NCBI RefSeq assembly: GCF_037076555.1
Contig: NZ_AP029023.1
Location: forward strand, 1,674,001-1,738,000
Direction of reading: 5' to 3'
DNA: 64,000 nt
Source of the DNA: Methylophilus sp. DW102
Lineage (GTDB): Bacteria > Pseudomonadota > Gammaproteobacteria > Burkholderiales > Methylophilaceae
The position numbers and the translations under genes were made by a program. Within the stretch, counting starts at the first letter, position 1. Each line of letters begins with the position of its first letter. Below, piece after piece: positions 8,171 through 17,093 of this stretch. Under the pieces are notes generated by a model. The model was given only the letters and a program-made list of their open reading frames with translations. It had not been told where the DNA came from and did not search any database.

Positions 8171-9721
8171 TTGTCTTTTGCAGATTTAAATCTCGACCCC
8201 TCCATTTTGCGCGCATTGACCGACGCAGGCTATGAAAACCCAACACCGATTCAGGCACAATCTATTCCTGAAGCATTGCAAGGCCGTGACATCATGGCTT
8301 CTGCACAAACCGGCACCGGCAAGACCGCTGCATTTACCCTGCCCGCTTTAAACTTGCTGGCAACACCACACCCGGTGCGCAGCCGTGGCCCACGTATCCT
8401 GGTACTTACACCAACCCGTGAACTGGCTGCACAAGTGAATGAAGCCGCACGTAAATACGGTAAATTCTTGCGTGCACGCTGCATCAGCATTGTGGGTGGC
8501 ATGCCTTACCCATTGCAAAACAAGCTGCTGTCGCAACCACTGGATATTCTGGTAGCAACGCCAGGCCGTTTTATTGATCACCTTGAGCGTGGCCGCATTG
8601 ACCTGAGCCGCCTGCAGATGCTGGTGCTGGATGAAGCTGACCGCATGCTGGATATGGGCTTTATGCCGGATGTAGAGCGTATTTGCGAAGCCTTGCCTGC
8701 TGAGCGCCAAACTTTACTGTTCTCTGCCACTCTTGACGGGATTATGGATATCGGCAAACGTTTCCTCAATAATCCACTCACTATTCAGGTGGCTGGTCAA
8801 AAAGAAAAACATGCCAACATTGAACAACGTTTGCACTTTGTGGATGACATGAACCACAAGAACAAACTGCTGGAGCACTTGCTGATTGCACCAGATGTCA
8901 ATCAAACCATTATTTTCACAAGCACCAAGCGCCATGCCGATTTGTTGGCTGAAGACTTGTATGCTGCCGGCCATAGCACTGCCGCATTGCACGGCGACAT
9001 GACTCAAGGTGCGCGTAACCGCACGCTGACAAAATTGCGCCACGGCGATGTAAAAGTGCTGGTAGCGACGGATGTTGCAGCGCGCGGCATTGATGTACAA
9101 GGTATTTCACACGTCATTAACTACGACCTGCCTAAATTTGCTGAAGACTATGTACACCGCATTGGCCGTACTGGCCGCGCCAACAATACCGGCGTTGCGA
9201 TTTCGTTTGCTTCAAACGCCGATCGTCATTTGCTGCGCAAAATCGAGCAATATACTGGCCAGAAATTACAGGCTGAAGTGATTGCCGGTTTTGAGCCAAA
9301 ACGTGCGGTACGCATGGATGATAGCGATAGCCGTCGTGGCAAGCGCCCTGGCAAACCACAAGGTAAAGGTGGCTTCCGTCGCGACGAGCGTTCAGCACAG
9401 CCAAAATCATTTGGTGAACGTGTTGCACGTGAAGGCCAGCGCGATGCGCAAAACAATAAGCCACGTGCACCGCGTACCCCAGAAGCTGGACAAAGCAAAG
9501 AAGTCAACGGTAACAGCAAGAGCTACAACAAGGATACCGACTTCCAGTTTGCCCGCGCATTGGCGGACGAGTTTGGCCAGCGCCGCCCACGTCCAACCAA
9601 TAGCCAGGAACGCTTTGGCAACCCTAACGCCAGCCGTAGCAATCAAAAACCACGTCCAGCGGGAAAATCCTTTGGTGACAATGGTGGTGGCGCCGCCAAA
9701 CGTCCTCGTTCATTTGCCTAA
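8171..9721 (+). CDS. rhlE: DEAD-box RNA helicase, RhlE-type (first copy)
   Basis: An ATP-dependent RNA helicase of 516 residues with all core motifs in order: GYENPTPIQ (Q motif), SAQTGTGKT (I), PTRELA (Ia), TPGR (Ib), DEAD (II), SAT (III), TDVAARGID (V) and HRIGRTGR (VI). The last 150 residues are a low-complexity basic tail rich in Arg, Lys, Gly and Asn, typical of RhlE proteins that bind rRNA. Translation starts at TTG, preceded by AAAGGGA, with a stop codon in frame 13 nt upstream, so no ATG start is possible nearby. A second RhlE follows after 9 bp. Roles in ribosome maturation and RNA decay are family knowledge. Confidence 0.94.
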   Translation: MSFADLNLDPSILRALTDAGYENPTPIQAQSIPEALQGRDIMASAQTGTGKTAAFTLPALNLLATPHPVRSRGPRILVLTPTRELAAQVNEAARKYGKFLRARCISIVGGMPYPLQNKLLSQPLDILVATPGRFIDHLERGRIDLSRLQMLVLDEADRMLDMGFMPDVERICEALPAERQTLLFSATLDGIMDIGKRFLNNPLTIQVAGQKEKHANIEQRLHFVDDMNHKNKLLEHLLIAPDVNQTIIFTSTKRHADLLAEDLYAAGHSTAALHGDMTQGARNRTLTKLRHGDVKVLVATDVAARGIDVQGISHVINYDLPKFAEDYVHRIGRTGRANNTGVAISFASNADRHLLRKIEQYTGQKLQAEVIAGFEPKRAVRMDDSDSRRGKRPGKPQGKGGFRRDERSAQPKSFGERVAREGQRDAQNNKPRAPRTPEAGQSKEVNGNSKSYNKDTDFQFARALADEFGQRRPRPTNSQERFGNPNASRSNQKPRPAGKSFGDNGGGAAKRPRSFA

Positions 9722-9730
9722 GCCTAGCCT

Positions 9731-11182
9731 ATGACTGAGCAAACCATTGTAGATTTTCGTGCGCTCGGCCTGGCCGAGCCGCTGTTGAAAGCGATTGAGG
9801 AATCCGGGTATACCACGCCGACGCCGATTCAGGCGCAGGCGATTCCTCTTGCCTTGCAGCACATGGATTTGATGGCCGGTGCGCAAACAGGGACGGGCAA
9901 AACGGCGGCGTTTTCGCTGCCAATTTTGCATACCTTGCTGCCATTGGCCAGCACCAGCACCTCGCCAGCCAAGCATCCCATCCGGGCCTTGGTGCTGGCG
10001 CCGACACGTGAGCTGGCGATTCAGGTATACGACAACATCAAAACCTATGCCAAACACACGGCTTTGCGTAGTACTGTGGTGTATGGCGGTGTAGATATCA
10101 AGACGCAAACGCCTATCCTCAAGACAGGCGTTGAAATCCTGGTCGCGACACCCGGCCGCCTGCTGGACCATGTCGAGCAAAAAACCTTGTCGTTAAACCA
10201 GGTACAGTTTCTGGTATTGGACGAAGCCGACCGCATGCTGGATATGGGCTTTATGCCTGACTTGAAGCGCATTCTGGCCTTGTTGCCAAAACAGCGGCAA
10301 AATCTGATGTTCTCGGCGACGTTTTCTGATGAAATCAAAAAACTGGCAGATGCGTTTTTAAATAATCCGACATTGATTGAAGTGGCACGCAGCAACGCCA
10401 CCAACGACAATGTGGAACAAAAAGCGTTTTTGGTGAACACTGACCAGAAACAACGTTTTTTGGTACAACTGCTCAAGCAATACCCCAATCAGCAAGTGAT
10501 TGTTTTTACCAAAACCAAGCTTTCGGCCAGCAAACTGGCCAGAGCACTGGAACGTGATCAGGTGCCTTGTAGCGCGATTCATGGTGACAAGTCACAAAAA
10601 GAACGGATCGAAGCGCTTGATGCGTTTAAGGCGGGCACTATTCACGCCTTGGTTGCAACCGATGTTGCCGCACGCGGTCTGGACATCACGGACTTGCCAT
10701 TGGTGGTTAACTACGAAATCTCTACTGCGCCAGAAGATTACGTGCACCGTATTGGCCGTACAGGCCGTGCAGGCGCTAAAGGCATTGCCATTTCGCTGAT
10801 CGACGAGGATGAAACCAAGTATTTTGACGAGATTGAAAAGCTCATCAAAAAACAGATTCCAAAAGAAAAAGCGAATGTCAGCAGCAGTACGACCCCTACG
10901 CGTTCACGCCCCTCTAAAGCCTCCAGCGGCAAGGATGCCTGGTTTGAGCAGCCTTACCAGCCAGCCGCCGCCACGGCCGCGCCCAAAGCAGTCACGGCAA
11001 AATCTGCAGCAAACGTAAAACGCAAAGTGGTTGCCGCGCTGCTGGGTGGATTTGGCTTTAAAGCGACGCCGCAAAACCGCACGCAAGCCAAGCGCACGAC
11101 AGGCAGGTCTAAGCAGAAATCAGATCTCCCTGCTCAGCAACCTGCTGAAAATGCAGCGGAGACCGCGAATATTGAGTCTTAA
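9731..11182 (+). CDS. rhlE: DEAD-box RNA helicase, RhlE-type (second copy)
   Basis: A 483-residue paralogue of the upstream helicase, with GYTTPTPIQ, GAQTGTGKT, PTRELA, TPGR, DEAD, SAT, TDVAARGLD and HRIGRTGR. Its basic C-terminal tail is shorter and contains KRKVVAALLGGFGFK. The 9-bp gap to the first gene implies co-transcription, although no clear ribosome binding site precedes the ATG, so coupling to the upstream stop is possible. A hairpin terminator follows at 11238. Whether the pair arose by tandem duplication or one copy was acquired needs a tree. Confidence 0.93.
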   Translation: MTEQTIVDFRALGLAEPLLKAIEESGYTTPTPIQAQAIPLALQHMDLMAGAQTGTGKTAAFSLPILHTLLPLASTSTSPAKHPIRALVLAPTRELAIQVYDNIKTYAKHTALRSTVVYGGVDIKTQTPILKTGVEILVATPGRLLDHVEQKTLSLNQVQFLVLDEADRMLDMGFMPDLKRILALLPKQRQNLMFSATFSDEIKKLADAFLNNPTLIEVARSNATNDNVEQKAFLVNTDQKQRFLVQLLKQYPNQQVIVFTKTKLSASKLARALERDQVPCSAIHGDKSQKERIEALDAFKAGTIHALVATDVAARGLDITDLPLVVNYEISTAPEDYVHRIGRTGRAGAKGIAISLIDEDETKYFDEIEKLIKKQIPKEKANVSSSTTPTRSRPSKASSGKDAWFEQPYQPAAATAAPKAVTAKSAANVKRKVVAALLGGFGFKATPQNRTQAKRTTGRSKQKSDLPAQQPAENAAETANIES

Positions 11183-11237
11183 GCCTGCAATCCCAGAGAC
11201 GACACTGAAGTCCTGGAACTGGGATCGCGATGATGAC

Positions 11238-11266
11238 AAAGCCCCGAGAGTCGGGGCTTTTTCTTT
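11238..11266 (+). terminator. Hairpin terminator after the rhlE pair
   Basis: A 10-bp stem (AAAGCCCCGA / TCGGGGCTTT) with a 3-nt loop, followed by T-rich sequence. It lies about 55 bp after the second helicase. Confidence 0.85.
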
Positions 11267-11310
11267 CTGCGGATGAGAGGTTGAGCTTGCGAATATTAAT
11301 ATTAAGGGGA

Positions 11311-11739
11311 TTAACCCTCGCGATTGCGCATAAAATCCGCCACGCCATACAATTGATTGGCAATATGCTTCATCAGCGACTCGTCAAACTGTAAGGCATG
11401 CATGGCTTTAATCATGCAATACATCCATTGATCGCGCTCGGACTCACCAATGGAAAACGGCAAATGCCGTGCCCGTAATCTGGGATGACCATAGCGTTCG
11501 ATATACAACTGCGGCCCACCCGTCCAGCCAGTTAAAAACATAAACAGCTTTTCGCGTGCCTCGGTGAGATCTGGCTGGTGAATGGCGCGTAACCCCGCCG
11601 CTTTCGGGTCGCTATCCATGATGTCATAAAAGGTTTCCACCAGCTGTCGGATGGTCTCAGTCCCTTTTTCTGTGCCGCCCAGCCAGTCAAACAACGATTG
11701 TTTGGAAGCATTTGGCTCTTGAATTTCAGTCATTGCCAC
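11311..11739 (-). CDS. Group II truncated haemoglobin
   Basis: A 142-residue haem protein of the 2-on-2 globin family. FYDIMDSDP in helix B/C, then FLTGWTGGPQLYIERYGHPRLRARH with the proximal histidine just before LPF, and ERDQWMYCM are typical of group II (TrHbO/YjbI) proteins. These bind O2 or NO and are linked to oxidative or nitrosative stress. The start lies 5 bp after the purT stop, so it is probably translated from the purT message. A second ATG two codons in is equally possible. Confidence 0.9.
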   Translation of the reverse strand: MAMTEIQEPNASKQSLFDWLGGTEKGTETIRQLVETFYDIMDSDPKAAGLRAIHQPDLTEAREKLFMFLTGWTGGPQLYIERYGHPRLRARHLPFSIGESERDQWMYCMIKAMHALQFDESLMKHIANQLYGVADFMRNREG

Positions 11740-11744
11740 ACCAG

Positions 11745-12941
11745 TTATCCTGCGACTTTAGGCGTGACCAGACCCGCAGCCTCTTTGGCACGCGCACGCG
11801 CGAGGTCAGTATTGTCAGCGGTCGCCAAGGCGACGCCCATGCGACGCCGCACAAAAGACTCCGGCTTGCCAAACAAGCGAATCTCGCTGTTAGGTACTGA
11901 CATGGCCGCTTCCAGACCGTGATAGGCCAGTGTTTTGGTATCTGCACCGCCATAAATGACGGCGCTTGCGCCAGTCTCACGCTGAGTCACATCCACAGGC
12001 AAGCCTAAAATCGCACGCGCATGCAGTTCAAACTCATTCAGGCGCTGCGTGCACATGGTGACCATCCCCGTGTCGTGCGGACGAGGACTAACCTCAGAGA
12101 ACCAAACCTGCTCACCTTTGACAAACAGCTCAACGCCAAACAAGCCCTGACCACCTAAGGCATCGGTCACTTTTTTGGCAATGTCCTGAGCATTTTTCAA
12201 GGCTAGCGCATCCATTGCTTGTGGCTGCCAGCTCTCAACGTAATCGCCCTGCTTTTGCACATGGCCAATCGGCGCGCAAAAATGCGTTTCAATCTCGCCA
12301 GCGGCATTTTTGGCACGCACGGTTAACAAGGTGATTTCATAATCAAAATCAATCTGACCTTCGACAATCACCACCCCTTGATTGACACGCCCCGCACTGG
12401 CGGCATACTCCCAGGCGGCCTTCACTTCTGAGGCTTGTGTAATGCGGGATTGACCTTTACCAGACGAAGACATGGTGGGCTTGATAAAGCATGGATAACC
12501 AATACCACCGTCAATCGCTGCTTGCAATTCAGCTTCAGAACGGGCAAACGCATACGGTGACGTCGGCAGGTTTAATTCTTCCGCGGCCAGCCGGCGTATC
12601 CCTTCACGGTTCATGGTGAGTTGCACGGCACGTACAGTAGGCACCACCGTGACGCCTGTGGCTTCAATCTCGGCCAGCGCCTGCGTATTCAACGCCTCGA
12701 TTTCCGGGACGATATAATGTGGTTTGACCTGACTCACCAAGGCTTTAAGCGCATCCGCGTCAGTCATATCAATCGCATAGGCGTGATGGGCAACTTGGTG
12801 ACCAGGCGCATGCTCATAACGGTCAACCGCAATGACTTCCACCCCCAAACGCTGCAAGGCAATAATCACCTCTTTGCCAAGTTCGCCACTGCCCAACAAC
12901 ATGACTTTGGTCGCATTTGCGCTTAACGGGGTACCAATCAT
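11745..12941 (-). CDS. purT: Formate-dependent phosphoribosylglycinamide formyltransferase
   Basis: PurT makes formyl-GAR from GAR, formate and ATP in purine synthesis, bypassing formyl-tetrahydrofolate. The 398-residue protein has the N-terminal [28 protein letters not shown], then an ATP-grasp domain with [15 protein letters not shown] and the late [15 protein letters not shown]. The ATG at 12941 is preceded by GGAG 6 nt away and matches E. coli PurT in length; an earlier in-frame start would add 28 unrelated residues. Formate is a normal intermediate in methanol oxidation, so a formate-using step suits a methylotroph. A truncated haemoglobin follows in the same unit. Confidence 0.97.
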   Translation of the reverse strand: MIGTPLSANATKVMLLGSGELGKEVIIALQRLGVEVIAVDRYEHAPGHQVAHHAYAIDMTDADALKALVSQVKPHYIVPEIEALNTQALAEIEATGVTVVPTVRAVQLTMNREGIRRLAAEELNLPTSPYAFARSEAELQAAIDGGIGYPCFIKPTMSSSGKGQSRITQASEVKAAWEYAASAGRVNQGVVIVEGQIDFDYEITLLTVRAKNAAGEIETHFCAPIGHVQKQGDYVESWQPQAMDALALKNAQDIAKKVTDALGGQGLFGVELFVKGEQVWFSEVSPRPHDTGMVTMCTQRLNEFELHARAILGLPVDVTQRETGASAVIYGGADTKTLAYHGLEAAMSVPNSEIRLFGKPESFVRRRMGVALATADNTDLARARAKEAAGLVTPKVAG

Positions 12942-13043
12942 TTTTAGCTCCACTGTAAAAGCGTAATGATACCATGCGCGATTTATGTGCAAGAGGCCGT
13001 ACGCTTGATTTACATCATGCAACAACCACGCACGGGCATAACA

Positions 13044-13071
13044 AAACGCCCCGCAGTTGCGAGGCGTTTTA
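13044..13071 (-). terminator. Hairpin terminator after the sigma-54 regulator gene
   Basis: AAAACGCC and GGCGTTTT enclose an inner CGCA-GT-TGCG helix. On the minus strand this lies 26 bp beyond the response regulator stop and ends in TTTT. It could also terminate in the other direction. Confidence 0.75.
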
Positions 13072-13096
13072 TTCAGGATGACAGAGATTCAGCGCG

Positions 13097-14512
13097 TTAT
13101 ACAGAGATGCCATGTTTATCCATACGATAGCGCATGGTCATTCTCGTGATGCCCAGCAATCTTGCGGCCTTAGAGACATTATTACGCGACTGCTCCAAGG
13201 CATTTAGCAGCATGGCCTTTTCTGCATCATCCAGCGTCACCTGGCTGTCGCCTTGCAAGACACTCGCCACCTGGTTCATGCCAACCTGAGGCAAGCCCAA
13301 GTCAAGCTCGGAAATCATAGACTGTGTGCACATCAAAACCGCACGGCTGATTTGATGACGCAACTCACGGACATTGCCCGGCCAGTGATAGGTTTGCATT
13401 GCCATTAATGCCGCGGCGCTAAACTCATGATGCGGCAAGGCGTAGCGCTTCTCAGTCAGTTGCCGGAAATAATTGGCCAGCAACAAGACATCTGCCCCAC
13501 GATCACGCAAGGGAGGCATTTTCATGGTGATCACGTTCAGTCGGTAATATAGATCCGAACGGAAGCGCCCCTCATTCGACATCTGGTATAAATCACGATT
13601 GGTGGCGGCGATAATACGCGCGTTCACTGGACGCTCCTTGGTAGAGCCCAAGCGACGCACCATTCTGCGCTCAAGTACATTGAGTAATTTTGCCTGTAAA
13701 CCCAACGGCAACTCGCCGATTTCATCGAGGAACAAGGTACCATCTTCTGCAGATTCGATCAGGCCTGGCCGCGAGGAAACTGCATTGGTAAATGCGCCTT
13801 TCTCATGCCCAAACAGCTCACTCTCAATCAGCTCAGCCGGTAAAGAGGCACAATCCACATGCACAAAAGGTTTGTCATGATTGGCACAACTGCCATGCAA
13901 AAAACGTGCAACAACGTCTTTGCCCGTGCCGGTTTCTCCTGTAATCAACACCGTGGGTTGCACGGCATCACTGAGTGCACTTAACTGGGCAATACGCGTG
14001 ATCTGTTGGCGCACACTTTGCATAGGCGTACTTTCGCCTATCAGTTGAACGGAGTCATTAGCAACGGCATTGCGCTGGCGCGAGTAATCCAGGCTGGTTT
14101 GCAGTTCTGTCGTCTTCTCGTTTTTCTGAATAATGAGCAATAACTCTTCAAGATCAATGGGTTTTTTTAAATAATCAATGGCCCCCAGCTTGATGGCATT
14201 GACCGCATCACTCACGTCACCAAACGCAGTCATGACAATCGTATTGATATTTCTGGCAATAAACTCTGATAACAGGTCTAGACCATTGCCATCGGGCAGG
14301 CGCATATCCAACAGCGCCATATCCGGTTCAAACTGCTTGATTAGCAGTCTTGCATCGCTTAAAGATTCTGCGTGCTCGCACTCAAATCCTGCTTTTTGCA
14401 AACGCTTAACCACCGCGCGCGCAAAAAGCGCCTCATCCTCTACCAGCAAGATTTTTTTCTTGAGAGGCATTAAGCTGGATTTATCCACTGATGATGAAAG
14501 TTGTGAAAGCAC
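13097..14512 (-). CDS. Sigma-54-dependent response regulator (NtrC family)
   Basis: A 471-residue activator with three domains. The receiver has LLVEDE and phospho-acceptor D69 (ALLDMRLPDGNG). The AAA+ domain has Walker A GETGTGKD (192-199), the sigma-54 contact loop GAFTNA (239-244), Walker B LFLDEIGELPL and the R-rich sensor region. A Fis-type helix-turn-helix lies at the C-terminus (NNVSKAARLLGITRMTMRYR). The usual contact loop is GAFTGA, so the Gly-to-Asn change is notable. It starts at GTG with AGGAGG 4 nt upstream, 17 bp after the TonB receptor gene. No histidine kinase gene is adjacent. It is a good candidate to activate the sigma-54 promoter found upstream of the receptor. Confidence 0.93.
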   Translation of the reverse strand: MLSQLSSSVDKSSLMPLKKKILLVEDEALFARAVVKRLQKAGFECEHAESLSDARLLIKQFEPDMALLDMRLPDGNGLDLLSEFIARNINTIVMTAFGDVSDAVNAIKLGAIDYLKKPIDLEELLLIIQKNEKTTELQTSLDYSRQRNAVANDSVQLIGESTPMQSVRQQITRIAQLSALSDAVQPTVLITGETGTGKDVVARFLHGSCANHDKPFVHVDCASLPAELIESELFGHEKGAFTNAVSSRPGLIESAEDGTLFLDEIGELPLGLQAKLLNVLERRMVRRLGSTKERPVNARIIAATNRDLYQMSNEGRFRSDLYYRLNVITMKMPPLRDRGADVLLLANYFRQLTEKRYALPHHEFSAAALMAMQTYHWPGNVRELRHQISRAVLMCTQSMISELDLGLPQVGMNQVASVLQGDSQVTLDDAEKAMLLNALEQSRNNVSKAARLLGITRMTMRYRMDKHGISV

Positions 14513-14529
14513 GCATCCTCCTGTTTTAA

Positions 14530-16893
14530 TTAGTCTTTATCATAAGAAGCGACTGATTTTTTGACGCCAAAATCGTAACGCGCACCGATCCAGCCTGCTC
14601 TTGGCGCACCAGGGGCATAAAACGTATCGTTGGTTTCATTGCCACTAAACTGGCCGGTAGTCGGGTCAATCGGATTCTGACCCAGCATGCCCAAGCTGTA
14701 ATACTCGCGGTCAAACACATTATTCACACGGGCGAAGATGTTCCAGCCATTGTCAAAGCGGTAGTTTGTGAACAGATTGACTACCGTATAACCGCGGACT
14801 TTTGCGCCAGAGCTTGTATCCTTGTTGTTTTCGTTGCCACGGGAGTACTGGCTGGAGAAAGCCACAATATTGCTGCCCACATTCCAGGCAGAAGTCACGT
14901 CATAGCCCAAGCCCAGTTTAAGCTGATGTTTTGGTATACCTGCCAGGTAATCTCCCTTGTTCACCTGAATAAAGCTGTTGCCTGAAACAGGATCTACAGT
15001 AGCGCTGGTATTCACCTGATTCGCAATCTGGAAAGAAGACTCGTAGGTAGCCTGCACAAAGCTATAGCCCAGATTCCATGAAAACGCATCCATACGCCCT
15101 GCAAGACTCGCATCAAGCCCCTGACGCTTGGTTTTACTGATATTAGAGAAAAAGCCAGCACCGTTATTGAGGGCGGTCGCAGAGGTCAGAAACTGAATGT
15201 CATTGGTGTTGATCGTATGATAGGCACCCAGACTCCAGGTGATTGTGGGTGTCAGGAAGCCACGCAGCCCGGCATCATAGGTTTTGCTAACCACTTGCTT
15301 GAGTGGTGGGTCTCCTGCCATGGCGTTAGGCAATTTACAAGGATTGTTTTCATCCGCACACCCTAACTCGATTGAGGTAGGCGCACGGCTGCTTTCACTA
15401 TAAGAGGCATACGCCGTCAATTGATTGCTGGGCGTAAAATTAATCCCCAAAGACGGATTCAGCCGATTGAAGGAATGCGTGCCGGTGAGCGAGCCGGAAC
15501 CACTGGGGGTGATCTTGTCATCATTATCAATTTTAGTGGTGTTGTAACGCGCAGAGGCCGTCACGTGCCAATAAGGATTCAAAGACAAGGTATCCGTCGC
15601 AAAGACGCTCCAGGTGCGGTTCACACCGCTCAAATTCACTTGGTCAGTCAAGGCATTAAGTTCGCCAGTGCCATCCACGCCACGGTAGCTGTTTAACAAG
15701 CCAAACTCGGTATTCTGCGAGAACTTGGTCTTACCGCGGTTGTAGCCCAAGCCGCTGATAAACTGATTTTTCAGGCCCAGTAAATCTTGAGAAAAGGTTA
15801 ACTGTGAGGTAAAGCCGTAACTTTTCTGCGTTAATCTGCTGCGGTTAATCGCGCCAGAGCAGTTCTCATCAGCATCATTGCCAGCCAAGCAATCTGAATT
15901 ATTGTCACCTAACCCGCCAGCAGCCAATTCAAAACCATCATTTAAGTCACCATTGAAGGTTTTGGTACGCACATCACGATAATAAACATTCCCACTTAAC
16001 TGAATATCGTCAGCAAAGTAATGGCTCAAATTAAGGTTTACAAAAGCCATGTTGTTCTTGGTCTGGTCAGGCACGGTAAAATTGCTTTTGTAGCCCAAAG
16101 AATCCAGCAAACTGCCTGCTTGCAAGCCATTGCCACGCATTTTGTTATCTGCGAGCGACAAGCTGACATTGACAGAGGTTTTTTCATTCTGCCAACCGGC
16201 CTTGGTAAACAACTGCTTGACGCGGGAGGCTGAAAAACTGCGCCAGCCATCCTCTTCAAAACTGTTGCCAGAGATAAAGAAATCTTTAGAACCGTCTTCG
16301 GACACGCCACCATATTCTGCATTCAACACATGACGGCCCCAGGAACCAGTGTAGGCCTCAACAGCGCCGCCCTGGTTGGTACGGCCACTCTTGGTCTGCA
16401 CTGAAATCGCCCCGCCTAAAGTGTTCAAACCAAACAATGGGTTAGAGCCTGGAATCAAAGTCATCTGATTAATGGCGTTCATCGGAATCAGGTCCCAGTT
16501 CACCACGTCACCAAAGGCTTCGTTCACACGTACGCCATCGACATACACGGACAATCCTTGTGGCGTGCCAAGCAAAGGGGAAGCGGTAAAACCGTGATAG
16601 TTCACATCGGGCTGGAATGGGTTGTTCTGTGTTTCATTCACATTCACCCCAAGCATATTCTGGTTCATGTAGTCGCCTAATGTCAGGCTCTTTTGCTTGA
16701 CCAGCTCTTTTTGTTTCACTTGCTGCACGCCGGCAGGAATGTGCTCAAGAGGCACACCAACCCCATTCAGCGGCGTGGTGCTGATGACCTCGACTTTATC
16801 CAATTGCACCTCTTCAGCTTGCACAGCAACCGCATGCGCCGCATAAGCAGAGAGAATGGCCATCAACAATGGTTTGACTGCTTGTTTATTCAT
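14530..16893 (-). CDS. TonB-dependent outer-membrane receptor
   Basis: A 787-residue outer-membrane receptor. A signal peptide ends near residue 26 (AVAVQA), followed by a TonB-box-like LDKVEVIST and a plug domain up to about residue 170 (PQGLSVYVDGVRVNEAFGD, NPLFGLNTLGGAISVQTKSG). The rest forms the beta-barrel, with a TonB-receptor C-terminal region (FDREYYS, RAGWIGARYDFGVKK). An extracellular-type loop at 316-347 is rich in Asp, Asn and Gly and holds two Cys (335, 345). The C-terminus extends about ten residues past the last likely strand, without a terminal Phe. Ligand unknown; a metal or metallophore is one option. It forms a unit with the downstream sigma-54 regulator. Confidence 0.92.
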   Translation of the reverse strand: MNKQAVKPLLMAILSAYAAHAVAVQAEEVQLDKVEVISTTPLNGVGVPLEHIPAGVQQVKQKELVKQKSLTLGDYMNQNMLGVNVNETQNNPFQPDVNYHGFTASPLLGTPQGLSVYVDGVRVNEAFGDVVNWDLIPMNAINQMTLIPGSNPLFGLNTLGGAISVQTKSGRTNQGGAVEAYTGSWGRHVLNAEYGGVSEDGSKDFFISGNSFEEDGWRSFSASRVKQLFTKAGWQNEKTSVNVSLSLADNKMRGNGLQAGSLLDSLGYKSNFTVPDQTKNNMAFVNLNLSHYFADDIQLSGNVYYRDVRTKTFNGDLNDGFELAAGGLGDNNSDCLAGNDADENCSGAINRSRLTQKSYGFTSQLTFSQDLLGLKNQFISGLGYNRGKTKFSQNTEFGLLNSYRGVDGTGELNALTDQVNLSGVNRTWSVFATDTLSLNPYWHVTASARYNTTKIDNDDKITPSGSGSLTGTHSFNRLNPSLGINFTPSNQLTAYASYSESSRAPTSIELGCADENNPCKLPNAMAGDPPLKQVVSKTYDAGLRGFLTPTITWSLGAYHTINTNDIQFLTSATALNNGAGFFSNISKTKRQGLDASLAGRMDAFSWNLGYSFVQATYESSFQIANQVNTSATVDPVSGNSFIQVNKGDYLAGIPKHQLKLGLGYDVTSAWNVGSNIVAFSSQYSRGNENNKDTSSGAKVRGYTVVNLFTNYRFDNGWNIFARVNNVFDREYYSLGMLGQNPIDPTTGQFSGNETNDTFYAPGAPRAGWIGARYDFGVKKSVASYDKD

Positions 16894-16951
16894 AACGAAT
16901 GATCCTTTTCCCGAGAATACTTAAATGAATGTCTTTTGGCTGCAAAAAACA

Positions 16952-16965
16952 CTCAAGGTATTGAG
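16952..16965. promoter_or_regulatory. Palindrome at the receptor promoter start region
   Basis: CTCAA-GGTA-TTGAG overlaps the -12 end of the sigma-54 promoter and the predicted transcription start. It could be a repressor site or a 5'-terminal hairpin of the message. Confidence 0.35.
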
Positions 16966-16979
16966 CAAAAATCATTCCA
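16964..16979 (-). promoter_or_regulatory. Sigma-54 (-24/-12) promoter of the TonB receptor
   Basis: On the minus strand TGGAATGATTTTTGCT has GG and GC separated by exactly 10 bp, the sigma-54 geometry (consensus TGGCAC-N5-TTGCT). It lies about 70 bp upstream of the receptor ATG; the start site would be near 16953. The receptor gene is followed by a sigma-54 activator gene. Confidence 0.7.
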
Positions 16980-17026
16980 CTGGGAGGCTAAAAAAAATAT
17001 CTTTTTTTAATCAATGAGATAAAAAT

Positions 17027-17052
17027 AAATCTGGTTTATTACAACCAGATTT
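17027..17052. promoter_or_regulatory. Candidate enhancer site 1
   Basis: Perfect inverted repeat AAATCTGGTT-6 nt-AACCAGATTT, centre 17039.5, about 86 bp upstream of the predicted sigma-54 start. It shares GGTTTATTACAACC with site 2. Confidence 0.6.
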
Positions 17053-17059
17053 TATCTTA

Positions 17060-17083
17060 AAATTGGTTTATTACAACCAATTT
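17060..17083. promoter_or_regulatory. Candidate enhancer site 2
   Basis: Perfect inverted repeat AAATTGGTT-6 nt-AACCAATTT, centre 17071.5. It is exactly 32 bp from the centre of site 1 and about 118 bp upstream of the predicted start. Confidence 0.6.
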
Positions 17084-17093
17084 AACAACCACC

